Made by a program: the position numbers and the translations under genes. Under the pieces are notes generated by a model, which was not told the origin of the DNA, ran no database searches, and worked only from the letters and a program-made list of their open reading frames with translations. Positions 34,006 through 45,300 of a stretch of 64,000 bases of DNA are shown here, piece by piece; positions within the stretch are counted from its first letter, which is position 1; each line of letters begins with the position of its first letter. The stretch covers positions 40,091,961 to 40,155,960 of the forward strand of contig CM055101.1 of the NCBI GenBank assembly GCA_029204225.1, read 5' to 3'. This stretch comes from Diphasiastrum complanatum. Its lineage: Eukaryota; Streptophyta; Lycopodiopsida; Lycopodiales; Lycopodiaceae.

Positions 34006-36162
34006 TTGAGGTCCGACAATGGGGGAGAATATATCTCCACCGAATTCAAGGAGTACTGTCTCAACAACGACATTGAGCAAAAATACACTACCTCCTATTC
34101 TCCTCAGTCAAATGGTCTTGCTGAGAGAAAGAACAGAACCTTAGTCGAATCGGCAAAGTGCATGTTATCACATGCGACACTTCCGAAGTCCTTTAGGGCT
34201 GAAGCTATTTCAACAACAACCTATATTTTGAACAGATGTCCTACTAAAGGTCTCTCAGACAAAACACCATTTGAAGTTTGGACAGGTACCAAACCTTCTT
34301 TATCAAACTTACGAGTTTTTGGATGTACTACTTATGCGCAGATTCCTCACGATCTCAGGAAGAAGCTCGACTTCCAGAGTATCAAATGTATTTTCATCAG
34401 CTACACTACTTCAGATCAAGCCTACAAGTTGTTCAATCCCATTGAGTCGAAGATATTCACTAGCTGGGATGTCATCTTCATCGAAGATCAGTTTCAAGAC
34501 CTCAAGGGAAAAGGCATAGCCCATATAGCCGACTCTTCGGTTTCATCCGCCATATTGAACTTCGAGGTTCCTCAGTCGACTATTCCTATTGAAGGTCCAA
34601 GCTCATCTACTCTCAACAAAAAACATATCTACGACGAATCTGAAGATGATGATGTTGCAATCCAGCAACTACAGTATAATGAAAATGATCAACTTCCTTT
34701 ATCACCCAGAAGATCATCAAGAACTAGCAGACCACCTATAAGGTATATCGATGACTCTGCAGTCTACCTTGTTCAAGAGTTGACGACTATCAAAGACGCA
34801 CTCAGTCAGCCCGATTCCGATCTCTGGAAAGAAGCTATGGTTAAAGAGTATTCATCTCTTATCAAGAACCTTACATGGACGATTGTCAAATTACCTGCTA
34901 GTAGAAACGAAGTTGATTGCAAATGGATTTTCAAAGTCAATTACAAAGTAGACGGAAGTATCGATAGAAGAAAAGCTCGACTTGCCGCCAGAGTTTTTTC
35001 TCAGGTATACAACGTCGATAACACTGAGACCTTCAGTCTAGTAGTCAAGCATTCTTCTATTCGACTTTTATTATCGTTTGTCGTTGTAGCAGATTTGGAA
35101 ATACATCAAATGAATGTACAAACATCATATCTTAATGGAGTTATTGAAGAAGACATTTACATGGTGCAACCCGAAGGTTATATTATCAAATGTAAACACA
35201 ATCATGTATGCAAACTCCATAAGGCACTTTATGGCTTGAAGCAATCTGCTCGAGCATGGTTTCAAAGGATCAATAATTTTCTTATTGATCATGGCTACAC
35301 GCCAAGTTCTTCAGATTTGAATGTTTACTTCAAGACAATGCATCAGTCTTTTATCATTATTTCTTTATACGTGAACGACACATTGCTCTTCGGCAACAGT
35401 ATCGATCTGATAAAAGAAGACAAATCAATGCTATCTTCTGAATTTGACATGACCGATCTGGACGAAGCTCATTTATGCCTTGGTATTCAAATCCATAAAG
35501 ACAGAAATCAGAAGTTACTCTACATTACTCAAGAGTACATCTACAACATGTTAGTCAGATATAATCTGGTTAATTGCAACTTAGCTCTCTCACCAATGGA
35601 GTCAGGTCTAAAATTGTCAAAGGACCAGTGTCTTCAAACAATCGAAGAGAATGAGCAGATGCGTGAGTATCCTTATCATTCTATAATAGGATCTCTTATG
35701 TATGCAATGATCTGTACCAGGCCAGACATAGCTTTTGCAGTTAGCTCCTTAAGTCAGTATATGACTAACCCTGGTATGACACATTGGAAGTCTCTTATCA
35801 GAGTCATGAGATATCTTCGAGCTACTATGGACTTTTGCATTTGTTATGGAATAGTCGACAACGACAAACTAAATCTACTTATTGGTTACATAGATGCGAG
35901 TTGGGCAGGAGATGTAGACACTCGTAAATCTACTTCTAGATTTACATTCTTCCTCAACAATGGTCCTATTTCCTGGAACAGTCACAAACAATCTTCAATA
36001 GCTCTATCTTCTACAGAATCAGAGTACATTGCAGCCTCACAAGCTACAAAATATGCAATTTGGCTGAGAAACTTACTTTCAGATATCAATCTGAATCAAT
36101 ATGCTCCGACATCATTATCACTTTTGTTTTTTTCGCAAAATGCCAGATGCCTCAAATGTTAA
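34006..36162 (+). CDS. Copia pol: integrase, reverse transcriptase and partial RNase H (718 codons)
   Basis: The longest open frame in the window. It opens inside the integrase core (RSDNGGEYISTEF, then SPQSNGLAERKNRT; the frame upstream is closed by a TAA at about 33892), continues through the linker to the RT (WIFKVNYKVDGSID, about residue 300), and then the RT-RNase H boundary (CTRPDIAFAVSSLSQYM) and RNase H (IALSSTESEYIAASQA). Integrase Asp2 and Glu are present, and Asp1 is in HSDICGPM just upstream. Two RT metal ligands are changed: HQMNVQTSYL where QMDV is expected, and YVND where YVDD is expected; both are GAY to AAY. The C-terminus breaks off after the SSTESEY block, losing the KHIDIRYHFIRE-type region. 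The enzyme should be inactive. The listed start is simply where the frame opens; there is no evidence of initiation there. Confidence 0.85.
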   Translation: MRSDNGGEYISTEFKEYCLNNDIEQKYTTSYSPQSNGLAERKNRTLVESAKCMLSHATLPKSFRAEAISTTTYILNRCPTKGLSDKTPFEVWTGTKPSLSNLRVFGCTTYAQIPHDLRKKLDFQSIKCIFISYTTSDQAYKLFNPIESKIFTSWDVIFIEDQFQDLKGKGIAHIADSSVSSAILNFEVPQSTIPIEGPSSSTLNKKHIYDESEDDDVAIQQLQYNENDQLPLSPRRSSRTSRPPIRYIDDSAVYLVQELTTIKDALSQPDSDLWKEAMVKEYSSLIKNLTWTIVKLPASRNEVDCKWIFKVNYKVDGSIDRRKARLAARVFSQVYNVDNTETFSLVVKHSSIRLLLSFVVVADLEIHQMNVQTSYLNGVIEEDIYMVQPEGYIIKCKHNHVCKLHKALYGLKQSARAWFQRINNFLIDHGYTPSSSDLNVYFKTMHQSFIIISLYVNDTLLFGNSIDLIKEDKSMLSSEFDMTDLDEAHLCLGIQIHKDRNQKLLYITQEYIYNMLVRYNLVNCNLALSPMESGLKLSKDQCLQTIEENEQMREYPYHSIIGSLMYAMICTRPDIAFAVSSLSQYMTNPGMTHWKSLIRVMRYLRATMDFCICYGIVDNDKLNLLIGYIDASWAGDVDTRKSTSRFTFFLNNGPISWNSHKQSSIALSSTESEYIAASQATKYAIWLRNLLSDINLNQYAPTSLSLLFFSQNARCLKC

Positions 36163-36450
36163 GAAAATGAATTTAGCGAAGACCTTTGCGTTTTTCGCAT
36201 TTTTCGAAAGACAATTTATTGTTCGTCTTGAAGACTACAAACTTGCTCTAACCGTTTAGCAAGTAAATTTTTGGGAGAATATCTGGATGGATGCCAGCAC
36301 ATCACAGCCAACTGGATGACACATTTGACGACCTAATTAGCTGTCCTACTATTGGACGTTGCCACATTTGCTTAGTGTAAATAGCTACTCATATTTCTAC
36401 ATTCTATATAGCATTAATGCGAACAAGAGATCAACAAGTATCAAATAGTT

Positions 36451-36564
<114 letters not shown>

Positions 36565-37090
36565 CCTGTGAGCTTGAACACTCTTGAGCATTCATTCTAG
36601 CTCACTTCTTTAGAGTTGATTAGAGATTGCTATTGCGCTGACTGCTTATTAGCATTGCGCTTAATTCAGAGTTTTATTTAGTCGCTCCAAAGATAGCTTA
36701 GAGTACGCGGCTTCGATCCGCAAACTTGTTGTACCCATTTACATCTGTTTCATTTCATACTGAATCAATACTATTCATTTTATTGCGTTCAGGTTTGTCT
36801 CAGAATGTATGCGTTTATGTAGTTCTTCGCGACAAATTATTTGTCTAATAATTCAATACTAAATGTTTGGCTACGTAATCATTGTAGTACTAATGATTTC
36901 AAAGTTAGTTACTATAGATCAAACATGTTTTTTTTATCACTACTGTTTTGTTCAAAATTGATAGGCGCAGTCATGCATAGAGGAAGAGAAAGATAGTTTA
37001 TTCCGCTGCGCACGATAAGTTTTAATTCTTGTCGTTCGAATTCTTTTTATTTGAATCTTATTCGACAAATCTTTTACACACCTCTTTCCA

Positions 37091-37610
37091 ACCAATGAAG
37101 ATCGACCATACATATTATCAATCGAACTTGAAGCACAAAAGATTGTGCATCCACCTCAAGTATTGAAGGTCCCACCACCCAATTGCAAATTGTTAAATAG
37201 ATGCATGAGGCAAGATCAAATCTAAAAAATCAACATCATATCTAATGTACTCTATACATGTCTAATGTACTCTATACATGTTAGGGTAGAAGGGTAATCG
37301 TACTCTTACGAGGCCAAGCACAACAACCATGCCAATTGGCATAGTTTCCCAAACAAAATAATGTGTGGTGCCCTGTTTGTCAAAGCAAACCATATCACCA
37401 ATGAGTGCCCTTCAATGCACCAACAACTTATCCAAAGGCCACTCCCTAAAAAATGATTCCATTGGTCATGATACAACTAAATGAAATCACAATTTGTGCA
37501 CACACTTCTTCAGATGATGCAATACCAGATTGCCCACAATTATAGCAGAGAAATTTTTTACAATTTTCAACCATTGCCCCCCAACCACATAGATTGTCAC
37601 TTCCTATATC
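37091..37610. other. Unassigned, with a short tandem duplication
   Basis: The 20-bp unit TCTAATGTACTCTATACATG occurs twice in tandem near 37240-37279. No gene was recognised. Confidence 0.5.
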
Positions 37611-37705
37611 TACACTACTCTAGCCTTAATTGTACAAGCTCCTAGGCTACAAATAAATACACTACTCTAGCCTTGATTATACAAGATCCTAGGCTACAAA
37701 TAAAT
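37611..37705. repeat. Tandem duplication, about 47-bp unit
   Basis: Two copies of a unit containing ACACTACTCTAGCCTT and CCTAGGCTACAAATAAATAC, differing at a few bases. Confidence 0.85.
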
Positions 37706-37754
37706 ACAAAAATTCATGGGTATTGCATGAATTGTGGAAAAATTGGGATCTTTA

Positions 37755-37985
37755 GATATTTGCCTCTTTAGATGCAACTATGGATTTAATCGTTTGTGTT
37801 CCAGCTCTCTTTTCCCACTCCATGGAGGTTGAATGCTGAAGATGATTCAGTTACTAAATGATTAAGACTCGGAAGACCATTCTATAAATGAATCATCTTC
37901 ACCATTCAACCTTCATGGAGTGGGAAAAGGGGGCTGGAACGCAAACACCTAGGTCCAGAGGTGCATCAAAAGAGGCAATTATCTT
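37755..37985. repeat. Long foldback (inverted duplication), miRNA-precursor-like or MITE
   Basis: The inner arms 37809-37849 and 37889-37929 pair at 39 of 41 positions around a 39-nt loop. Pairing continues outward with more mismatches to about 37755 and 37985, and weakly to about 37700/38030. The shared outer blocks are TTTGCCTCTTT, TTCCAGC and TTTTCCCACTCC. It lies 1.2 kb upstream of the GC1-like start codon. No terminal target duplication is evident. A young inverted-duplication small-RNA locus or a foldback element are both possible. Confidence 0.8.
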
Positions 37986-38030
37986 GTCCCGATTTCCACA
38001 CCATAGTGTGCATCTATTGGGAGAAGAATA

Positions 38031-39109
38031 ACAAGCTGCAGGATTGTTGCAGTGAAGTGTGCTAAAATCTAATTTTTTCATGCTATGAAGAGTTCCAAAT
38101 AACACAACCATAAGAGATAAAGCAACAATTACAACAATTGAACTTTTAAAGAGACATAGAAGACCTCCACATAAGAGTGCAATAGTTGAACAACATTGAA
38201 CTTAGTAACATAACAAGTTTGCTTTCTCAAGAGCATAACAATTTGAAAAACAATCAAAATAAAGGTTAGTGTGGCTAATGTGCTAGGCATGAGACAAGTT
38301 GCTCGTGATTTTCACGACAGAATCCAGTTTAGTTTGTTCATGCTTTTCTAATGAGAATGAATTAGAGTTTGCCTATTTGTTCTCAAACTGATCTTGAAAG
38401 CATCCAGCTAACTACGTTACATCTTGATGGTTGAGGGGCTACTTGGTGGCATATTTCAAGCCAATATCCTTCTTGAGAGGCGCTATGTAGTTGGTTTGAT
38501 TTTTTTTCAAGCTTTACGGTAGGGTATGATTGACCCTCAATGATATATATGGCAATGTTATATTTTTAGAAGCTTAAAACACACTAGAGAGTTGGACTCA
38601 TCTTGAGCTTGTTTTCTTGATCTCTCTTATCTTTTTTTGGATATACACTAAGATGAGCTCATTTTTCATTTTATTGCTGGTTTGTGTTTATGATACAATG
38701 TAGCCTCTTCTTCACCTCTCTCTTGATCACATGTTATGTCTTTCGAGTCTACATTGCACTATAAGTACTTTGGCTAACTTTGTAGTTAGTATGTTTTAGT
38801 CAATTACCAACCACATGACTTGTTATTACGTCTTGTCCTAATCTACTCTCCTAGTCCACGTCCTTTTCTCATCTCCTTGACCTACATTTTTAGTCATCTT
38901 CCTCCTAATGAGTAGGTCCAAATAAATGAAAAACGCTTATGTTTTCTTATAACTAGAAATGGCTGCCCTCCAAGCTTTTGAGTTCATGTCCACCAATGCC
39001 TCCAAAAAGCCCTCCAAGGTGCCTTTAATCCAAAGTCCCTAATATCTGGTGGGTAAATGACCCCGCTGCTGGGCTTCATTCCCAACGAGTGGACACACTT
39101 CATCTGTGA

Positions 39110-39113
<4 letters not shown>
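38031..39113 (+). other. Upstream region of the GC1-like gene
   Basis: About 1.1 kb of AT-rich DNA with no transposon motif recognised. It presumably holds the promoter. I could not fix a TATA box or transcription start. Confidence 0.4.

Positions 39114-39145
<32 letters not shown>
39114..39145. repeat. (GA)n tract just upstream of the GC1-like start codon
   Basis: About 16 GA units ending 36 bp before the ATG at 39182, so probably in the 5' UTR or core promoter. GA/CT tracts are common in plant 5' UTRs; any regulatory role here is inference. Confidence 0.9.
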
Positions 39146-39148
<3 letters not shown>

Positions 39149-39181
39149 AGATTCTCTTCTTGCTTGTTTTATTTTCCGTGG

Positions 39182-39373
39182 ATGGCAGCAATTTTTCACA
39201 ATGCTGCATCGTTACCTTCTTCTTCGGCTTCATCTTCATCTTCAGCTGCAGGCAGACTCTTTTGCACCTTCATTCCATGCCAACAATCTTCATTTCTTCC
39301 GGAGCCTCAAATGGGAGCAAGCTCACTTACTACATCCTCTGCCAATGGGCTATGTCAATTTCCTTCTACTAAG
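39182..39373 (+). CDS. GC1: GC1-like exon 1 (transit peptide)
   Basis: 64 codons from ATG, ending AAG|GTAAAA, phase 0. The frame is open further upstream without another ATG, so 39182 is the best start. Confidence 0.72.
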
Positions 39374-42300
39374 GTAAAATCTTTTCTGGTGAATAGTCTT
39401 TTGGCTCTTTCAAAAGTAAGACAAGCATTTGCGATTACAAAAAGGACTTTTTGTTTATACCATATTGATTTTATAATTTTTTTCTGGCAACTGTGTCTTG
39501 CAATCCGTGTGAAGCATAGAGGAACTTTCTAGAATTTCAATAGAGATTATAGGGGATGTGTTGGAATTTTGGTCAGCAATATAAAAGCCACTGGGCTAGC
39601 TTTTGAGACTGTGTAGGACCTGATGGTAATTAAAACTGTCCTTGCGTGTGCAGAATGTTCTCAGAGGTCCAAGGCGACTCCGACTTGCGTGTGAAGCTCC
39701 TGAAGTAGAAAAATTAGACAATAAAGTATGCTTGAATTTCATGAAATTTGTGTTTGATTCGAAGAAAGTTCATTCATATTTACAACATCGGCCAATATCT
39801 TTAGAGGTTGTTAAGCCTCAAGACATGTTATTGATATATTGTTGAAATTAGTTGTTTATGTTCTCTTCAAATATAAGTTACAACCAAGACTGAAGGCTTG
39901 ATAGTAGAAGTTTCGTCTGAAACATGTAAAACCCATTTTGAGAAGAATTTTGACCTCTAAGCTTTTGATTAGATTTTGATGAATATGACTGACGAAAATC
40001 TGTCCTGTGGTTGATATGGCCAATGAGATGCAAAAGTAGGAATAACTAGTAAAAAGAACAACACAACTAGGTAACCCAATTTTTAATTTTTTTTTTTTTT
40101 AAGATTCTTACCATCTTGTTCCTTTTTGAATCCAAGAACGGAAGCAACTGGTATAAAGTCTAGATGAACAAAGATGACAATTTGCAAATGTACATGATAG
40201 AGGGCCCTCAATGAAGAAATAGTAAAAGTACTCTCTACCTTGGATTGACGACTTTTTTTACCAACTAAAAGGTGCCAAGTGGGCCTTTATGGTATGTACA
40301 AACAAATTCAAGATGTTTTAGAAATTGCATTCCTCTCAGGATTCGATCATTTTGAGTACCTTGAGATGTGTTTTCATTAACCAATTTTCTTGCGTACACG
40401 TGTGGGTTTTATGAATAAATTTTGTAAACCTATCCCAATCGATTTGTGGCCTTTTTTTTGTGATATCCTTGTGTATAGTCACATTTATTCGAATAAAATT
40501 GATATAGACACCTTGTCTTAGAAATACTTCATAAAAATCAGTCATATGTACAAGTTTTCTAAGTGTGAGTTTGGTAAAATAAAGGTGGACTATTTGTGAC
40601 AAAGAATTAATACGAAGGAAAACAAGCTTTGGAAGACGAGTTAACATGCAAACAAAGCATTCATGCATTGGAGAAGGAGAGAAGGTAGGGTAGAGCAGAG
40701 GCTTTATTAATGTCTTTTCCATGCCAAAGGCATATAAGATTGAAGAGTACATCAAAAAAATAGATGGAAACTAGACAAAATGATTCGGTCAAACAAAACT
40801 AAAAAAAACCAACTAAGAAGAGAATAATGGCCAGGATTATATGGTATGAAGACCGTTTACAGGTTCAACTAGACATCTCTTCAATTTTCTAACTCAAACT
40901 CTAAGCTTGATCAATCTCGGATATCACACTTTTATTAACTAGAGGCTTACGATCTACAAATTTGATAGTACCATCACGGTACCAATAGATAGAGCTTTTT
41001 GTCTTGCTTTCTTGCATTCTTGGACTTGGATAAAGGTCAAATCTTTATCCAAAAAGATTTTGGTATTTTGCAATTTAGGTCTTTTCCCCAGGACTTCACG
41101 CTGGTGAGACATAGAGGTGAAGTGGATAACAAGAGTATCTGGTCCTCTGATGTGAACATTAAGGGCCTTGACGACTCTCGGTGAACGTGGTTGAGATAAA
41201 CGAAGGTAAAGGCGGAGGTGGAGAGACTGTATTACCTGTCCAAATATCTAGGAAGGATAGGACAACTTGTACAATCGGTATCCATAAAGATGGATCTGTA
41301 GTAAAGGGCCTTCACTCCAAGCTGCCCCTCCCAAACTCTACGTGTATAGGATATGTATATAAAATGCCGAATATAGTGATGTGTGCCCTCTGGAAGTGAC
41401 GATAAAGAAATACCGATGTAGTCAAATAGCCTTCCTGCCTGAGAAAACCACGAGAGGTGAAAACCCTGCTGTGGAGTAATCGTGATGAGGTGAGTGATCA
41501 TAGGCCTTCTTTTTACAGTGGAGTGTGTTTCGATAAGTACGGTTTATGTCACGAATAGAAGGAAGTGAGTTGGCATAAGCATATTTAAGATGGTTATGAA
41601 GCTAGCGACATTCATCATCATACCAAGGTTGACTTGGGTTTTGAAGGTGTTAGTTTTTGTTCTGGATTTTGTGAATGGAAAAGAAAGGGAAGCTGCAGTA
41701 TGTAAGGCATTGGTGAGGAAGTTAGATTGTTGTTCAATGGTGGAGTTATGTGGAAATGTTGTAGAAGGGAGGTTAATGAAGCCTGATAAGCGGGAATGTA
41801 TGAGTTCTCAAAGCGATAATTTGGGGCATGAGGAAAAGATGGGTGGGAAGTATGAGTGACCGTGGGTTGTGTTCCTAAATGGAAAGAGAGAAATGAATGA
41901 TCAGATAGAGTAGTACGTGTGAAGGCAGTAATATGAGAGAGAAGAGAGGGTGATTCCATGAGGTAGTCTACCACACTATGGCCGCCGCTATGAGGGTGAC
42001 AAGTGAAGTCACTGGAAGAAGGCCACCTGGCGAGGCCATTGAAAATGGCAAGCTCGTGGGCTTCTCCTAACTTTAAAAAGTACTCTCCATAATCTGTGAT
42101 AGGCCCGTCCTCATTTGCAGAATGTCTCAAAAGCCCAAGCTCATCACTATTAATGCTCTAATACGTAAAGGATCCTGGTCCACATCATGAAATGAAGTCT
42201 GACGTGATCCAGTCCTGACATTAAAGTCCCCTATCAATAAAATATGTCCTCTACCATAAAACCTGATGATATCACCAGACAAATCCATGTATGGAGAGCC

Positions 42301-45300
42301 ATCCCTGTCTGAGAAAGAAGATGTATTTGGTGGAAAATAAGAAACTACAATATAAATGTCCTTGTCCAAACCTATGGGCTCCCCTCTGAGTCTGATCCAT
42401 ATGTATTTGGAGCGATTATCTTTGTGAACCACCTCAAGCACTCTCTGAGCCAATATATTTCACCTGGCCATCTCTATAGATTACTCGTCTTCATAATGCT
42501 TTAGTTTCCTCGAATGCCTTCTTCCTCTCTGTCACTTGCATGAATGTGAGGTCATCATCCAAAAATACTTTTGTGTCCTTCAGTTTGTTTTTAAGTCTCA
42601 AAACTGACCGCCTCTCCTCAAGAGTTTTAAAATGAATAATTAATGTAGTCTTTTTGGTTCTCCAAGCTCTCTCCATTCCTTGTGTAGTGTGTCCTAAGGT
42701 GGTTTCCAAAAATCTAGTTGCCTCTTGAATGGCATCTTGCGTGTCAACAATACCCCTTACTCTCACATTGAGGGCTTTTTGATCCCTCAACTTCTCTTCA
42801 GAAATGGTGGCTAAAATAAAAGTGGACATATGTGTCTTACCATCTGGATCTGAGACGCCCAGGTTCGCGTTGTTTCCTTGTGCTGGACCAGTTCTTGTTC
42901 CAATGCTTGGATCTTCATCACCGTTTCTAAAGGTTTGCCATTGGTCTGGATACCTTCTTTATATGCTACGAAGTCCCGTTTCGGTTGTCAATTTTCTTCT
43001 CGAATCAGCTTCAACTCATCCAATATCTTCTTCTCCGACTGTTCGAGTGACATGACTTTGAACTTTAACAAATTCTTCTTACTAATTTGAAAGGTGACTA
43101 ATTCCTGCTTCAGGCTCTGGAAATCTTCTTTAAATTGGTCCAACTGGCAAGATGAGAAAAGCTCCGTTGATCTGGAAGGGGTATATGGGATACTATATCA
43201 TTCATAAGCAAACTCCAAACTCATGACTGAATAAGGAAAGCCTTAGTGGCTAGTTTTACTAAGCAAAAGCTACCTCCCTTCAATTTAACTTGGTGGGAAG
43301 TATGCAATTTCAAATATAAGGGCCCAATTTAAGAACCATGTAGAATAGTCTCAAATGTATTTTAAAGGGGTCTAAAAACGATAAGAATTGTAAGACCCCA
43401 ATAGTTGCAGGTCTATTTAATGTTATATATCTTGTATGGATATAACACTTCCCACTCCCCCAATAAAAAAACATTGCCCTCAATGTGGGCTTATCTACTA
43501 GAGCTACTTTTGTACCGCTATCTGTAGTAATTTTTTGGGTTATAATTTCATGCAAGTGTTGTCAGTGCATAGGCCGAATCCCCTATAGCCACGGAAACCC
43601 ACTTTTAGTATGAGAAAGCTTTGGGCTTCTCTTTGGCATAGAGAATTTTTAGTCTTATTCTAGTAGTAATAAGTACAATGTCAATAAGTAACCATTTGTG
43701 AAGGGGAATCATCAAAGTTGGCAACAACTATAGTGGCATCTGGAAGAGTAGGAATATCTAGAACATCAGGAGTAGGGTTAGTATGTTGACGAATGGTATC
43801 ATAAAGAGCCTGCACTTGTTCTTGCAAAAAAGGAGTGTGAGAAAGAACATCCATAAGTTCCCAAGTAGCTTTGTCGATAAGTCGACCATCCCATTGAACC
43901 AAAAATTGGACAATTCTACGACGCTATCTATGTTGTATCCTAACTTGGAGAATAGCTGCAAGCAGATAAGGAAAGAGGTTAGTATCAGATGGAAAAAAGG
44001 GAGCATGGGGTTCCCTAGGAAAAAGAGAGCTACGAAGGCCTTGGTAAGATAAGAAGAAATTGCAATAGGAGTATCATCATGTGGTTGAGGAATCCCTAGG
44101 AAACTCGGAGAATAGCCATGAGATAGCAAAAATGGAGATATCCCAGTATTACTGTTGACGAAACTATTGTAACTGTATTTTGCAAAACAGAGATGTTGAT
44201 CCCAGTCTTTGCCAAAAGGGGAAACAAAGTTGCGTAAGTAATAGTCGAGAATGGGTTTAAAATCTCAGCTTGCCCATCTGCAGATGAGTGGTAAGTAATC
44301 CTGATTAAAAGCGTTTTTGGGAGGAGACGTTTCAGAAACCGTGTTTCTGAGAAACGCGTTTCTTCTCGCAGAATCGCAACTTTTTTTTTTTTTGAAAAAA
44401 TAGCTTATGGCGAAAGTTTTTTAGGGGAGCAATGGTCAAACCAGCGTTTTGCCTCTCAGAAGTGCAGTAGATGGGGCACAAACAAATCTTATTTTCAATA
44501 GCCATTTGGTTGTTATTTGCTCTGGTTTTCAATAAATGCTCAGGGGGTCCGGGGGGCGGTAGCCCCCTGGTGGGGGGTTTGGGGGGCAACGGCCCCCAAC
44601 GGCAGGGTCCGGGGGCTGCCGGTAGACCCCGGCCCCGACGGTAAGGCCTCTTCATGACTTGGCCTTCCAACTCCCTGAGCGAAAACACACTTATTGGGAC
44701 CATCTGTGATCGTAACAGACAGGCTAGAGAGGTTAGTTTTGAATTTTTATCCTTGACAGAACCTAACATGGATTAATGCACCTGAACTGGACCATCCTGC
44801 ACCCGAAACAGTCGACAAACTACACAATAATTATGCTCTTAATTAGAGCTTTCATCTGATACCCATATTGCCCATAGAAAAACCAAAAAAAAAATATATA
44901 TATAAAAAAACGTTTTTGAAGTTTTTTTAAAATTTCAGAAACGCGTTTCTGAACCGCGTTTCTGAACGCGATTCTGAAACGTGTTTCAGAAACGCAGTGC
45001 AGATATGATCTAGGATATGCATTACCTCTGTCCAAAAAGTGGAAGTTGTGAACGTGTGTCACGATCTGTGAAAATAGGAGGAAGACCATGCAAATGAAAT
45101 ATTTTGGATAAAAATAAACAGGCACACTTTGGTTCAGTAATGGTGGCATGGACAGCTGAAAAGTGAGCTTATTCAGAAAAATGATCAACAATCACTGAAC
45201 AAGTATCATGACCTTGTTGGGTGTGATTTCAAGAACGAGAGTAAATTTAATCCACAGAAATATCAATCCATTGTTGATGAGGAATAGGCCAAGACTGAAG

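Noticed and set aside
42804..43090. Plus-strand ORFs antisense to LINE ORF1
   Set aside because: The minus strand gives a coiled coil and RNA-binding motif; the plus strand gives none.
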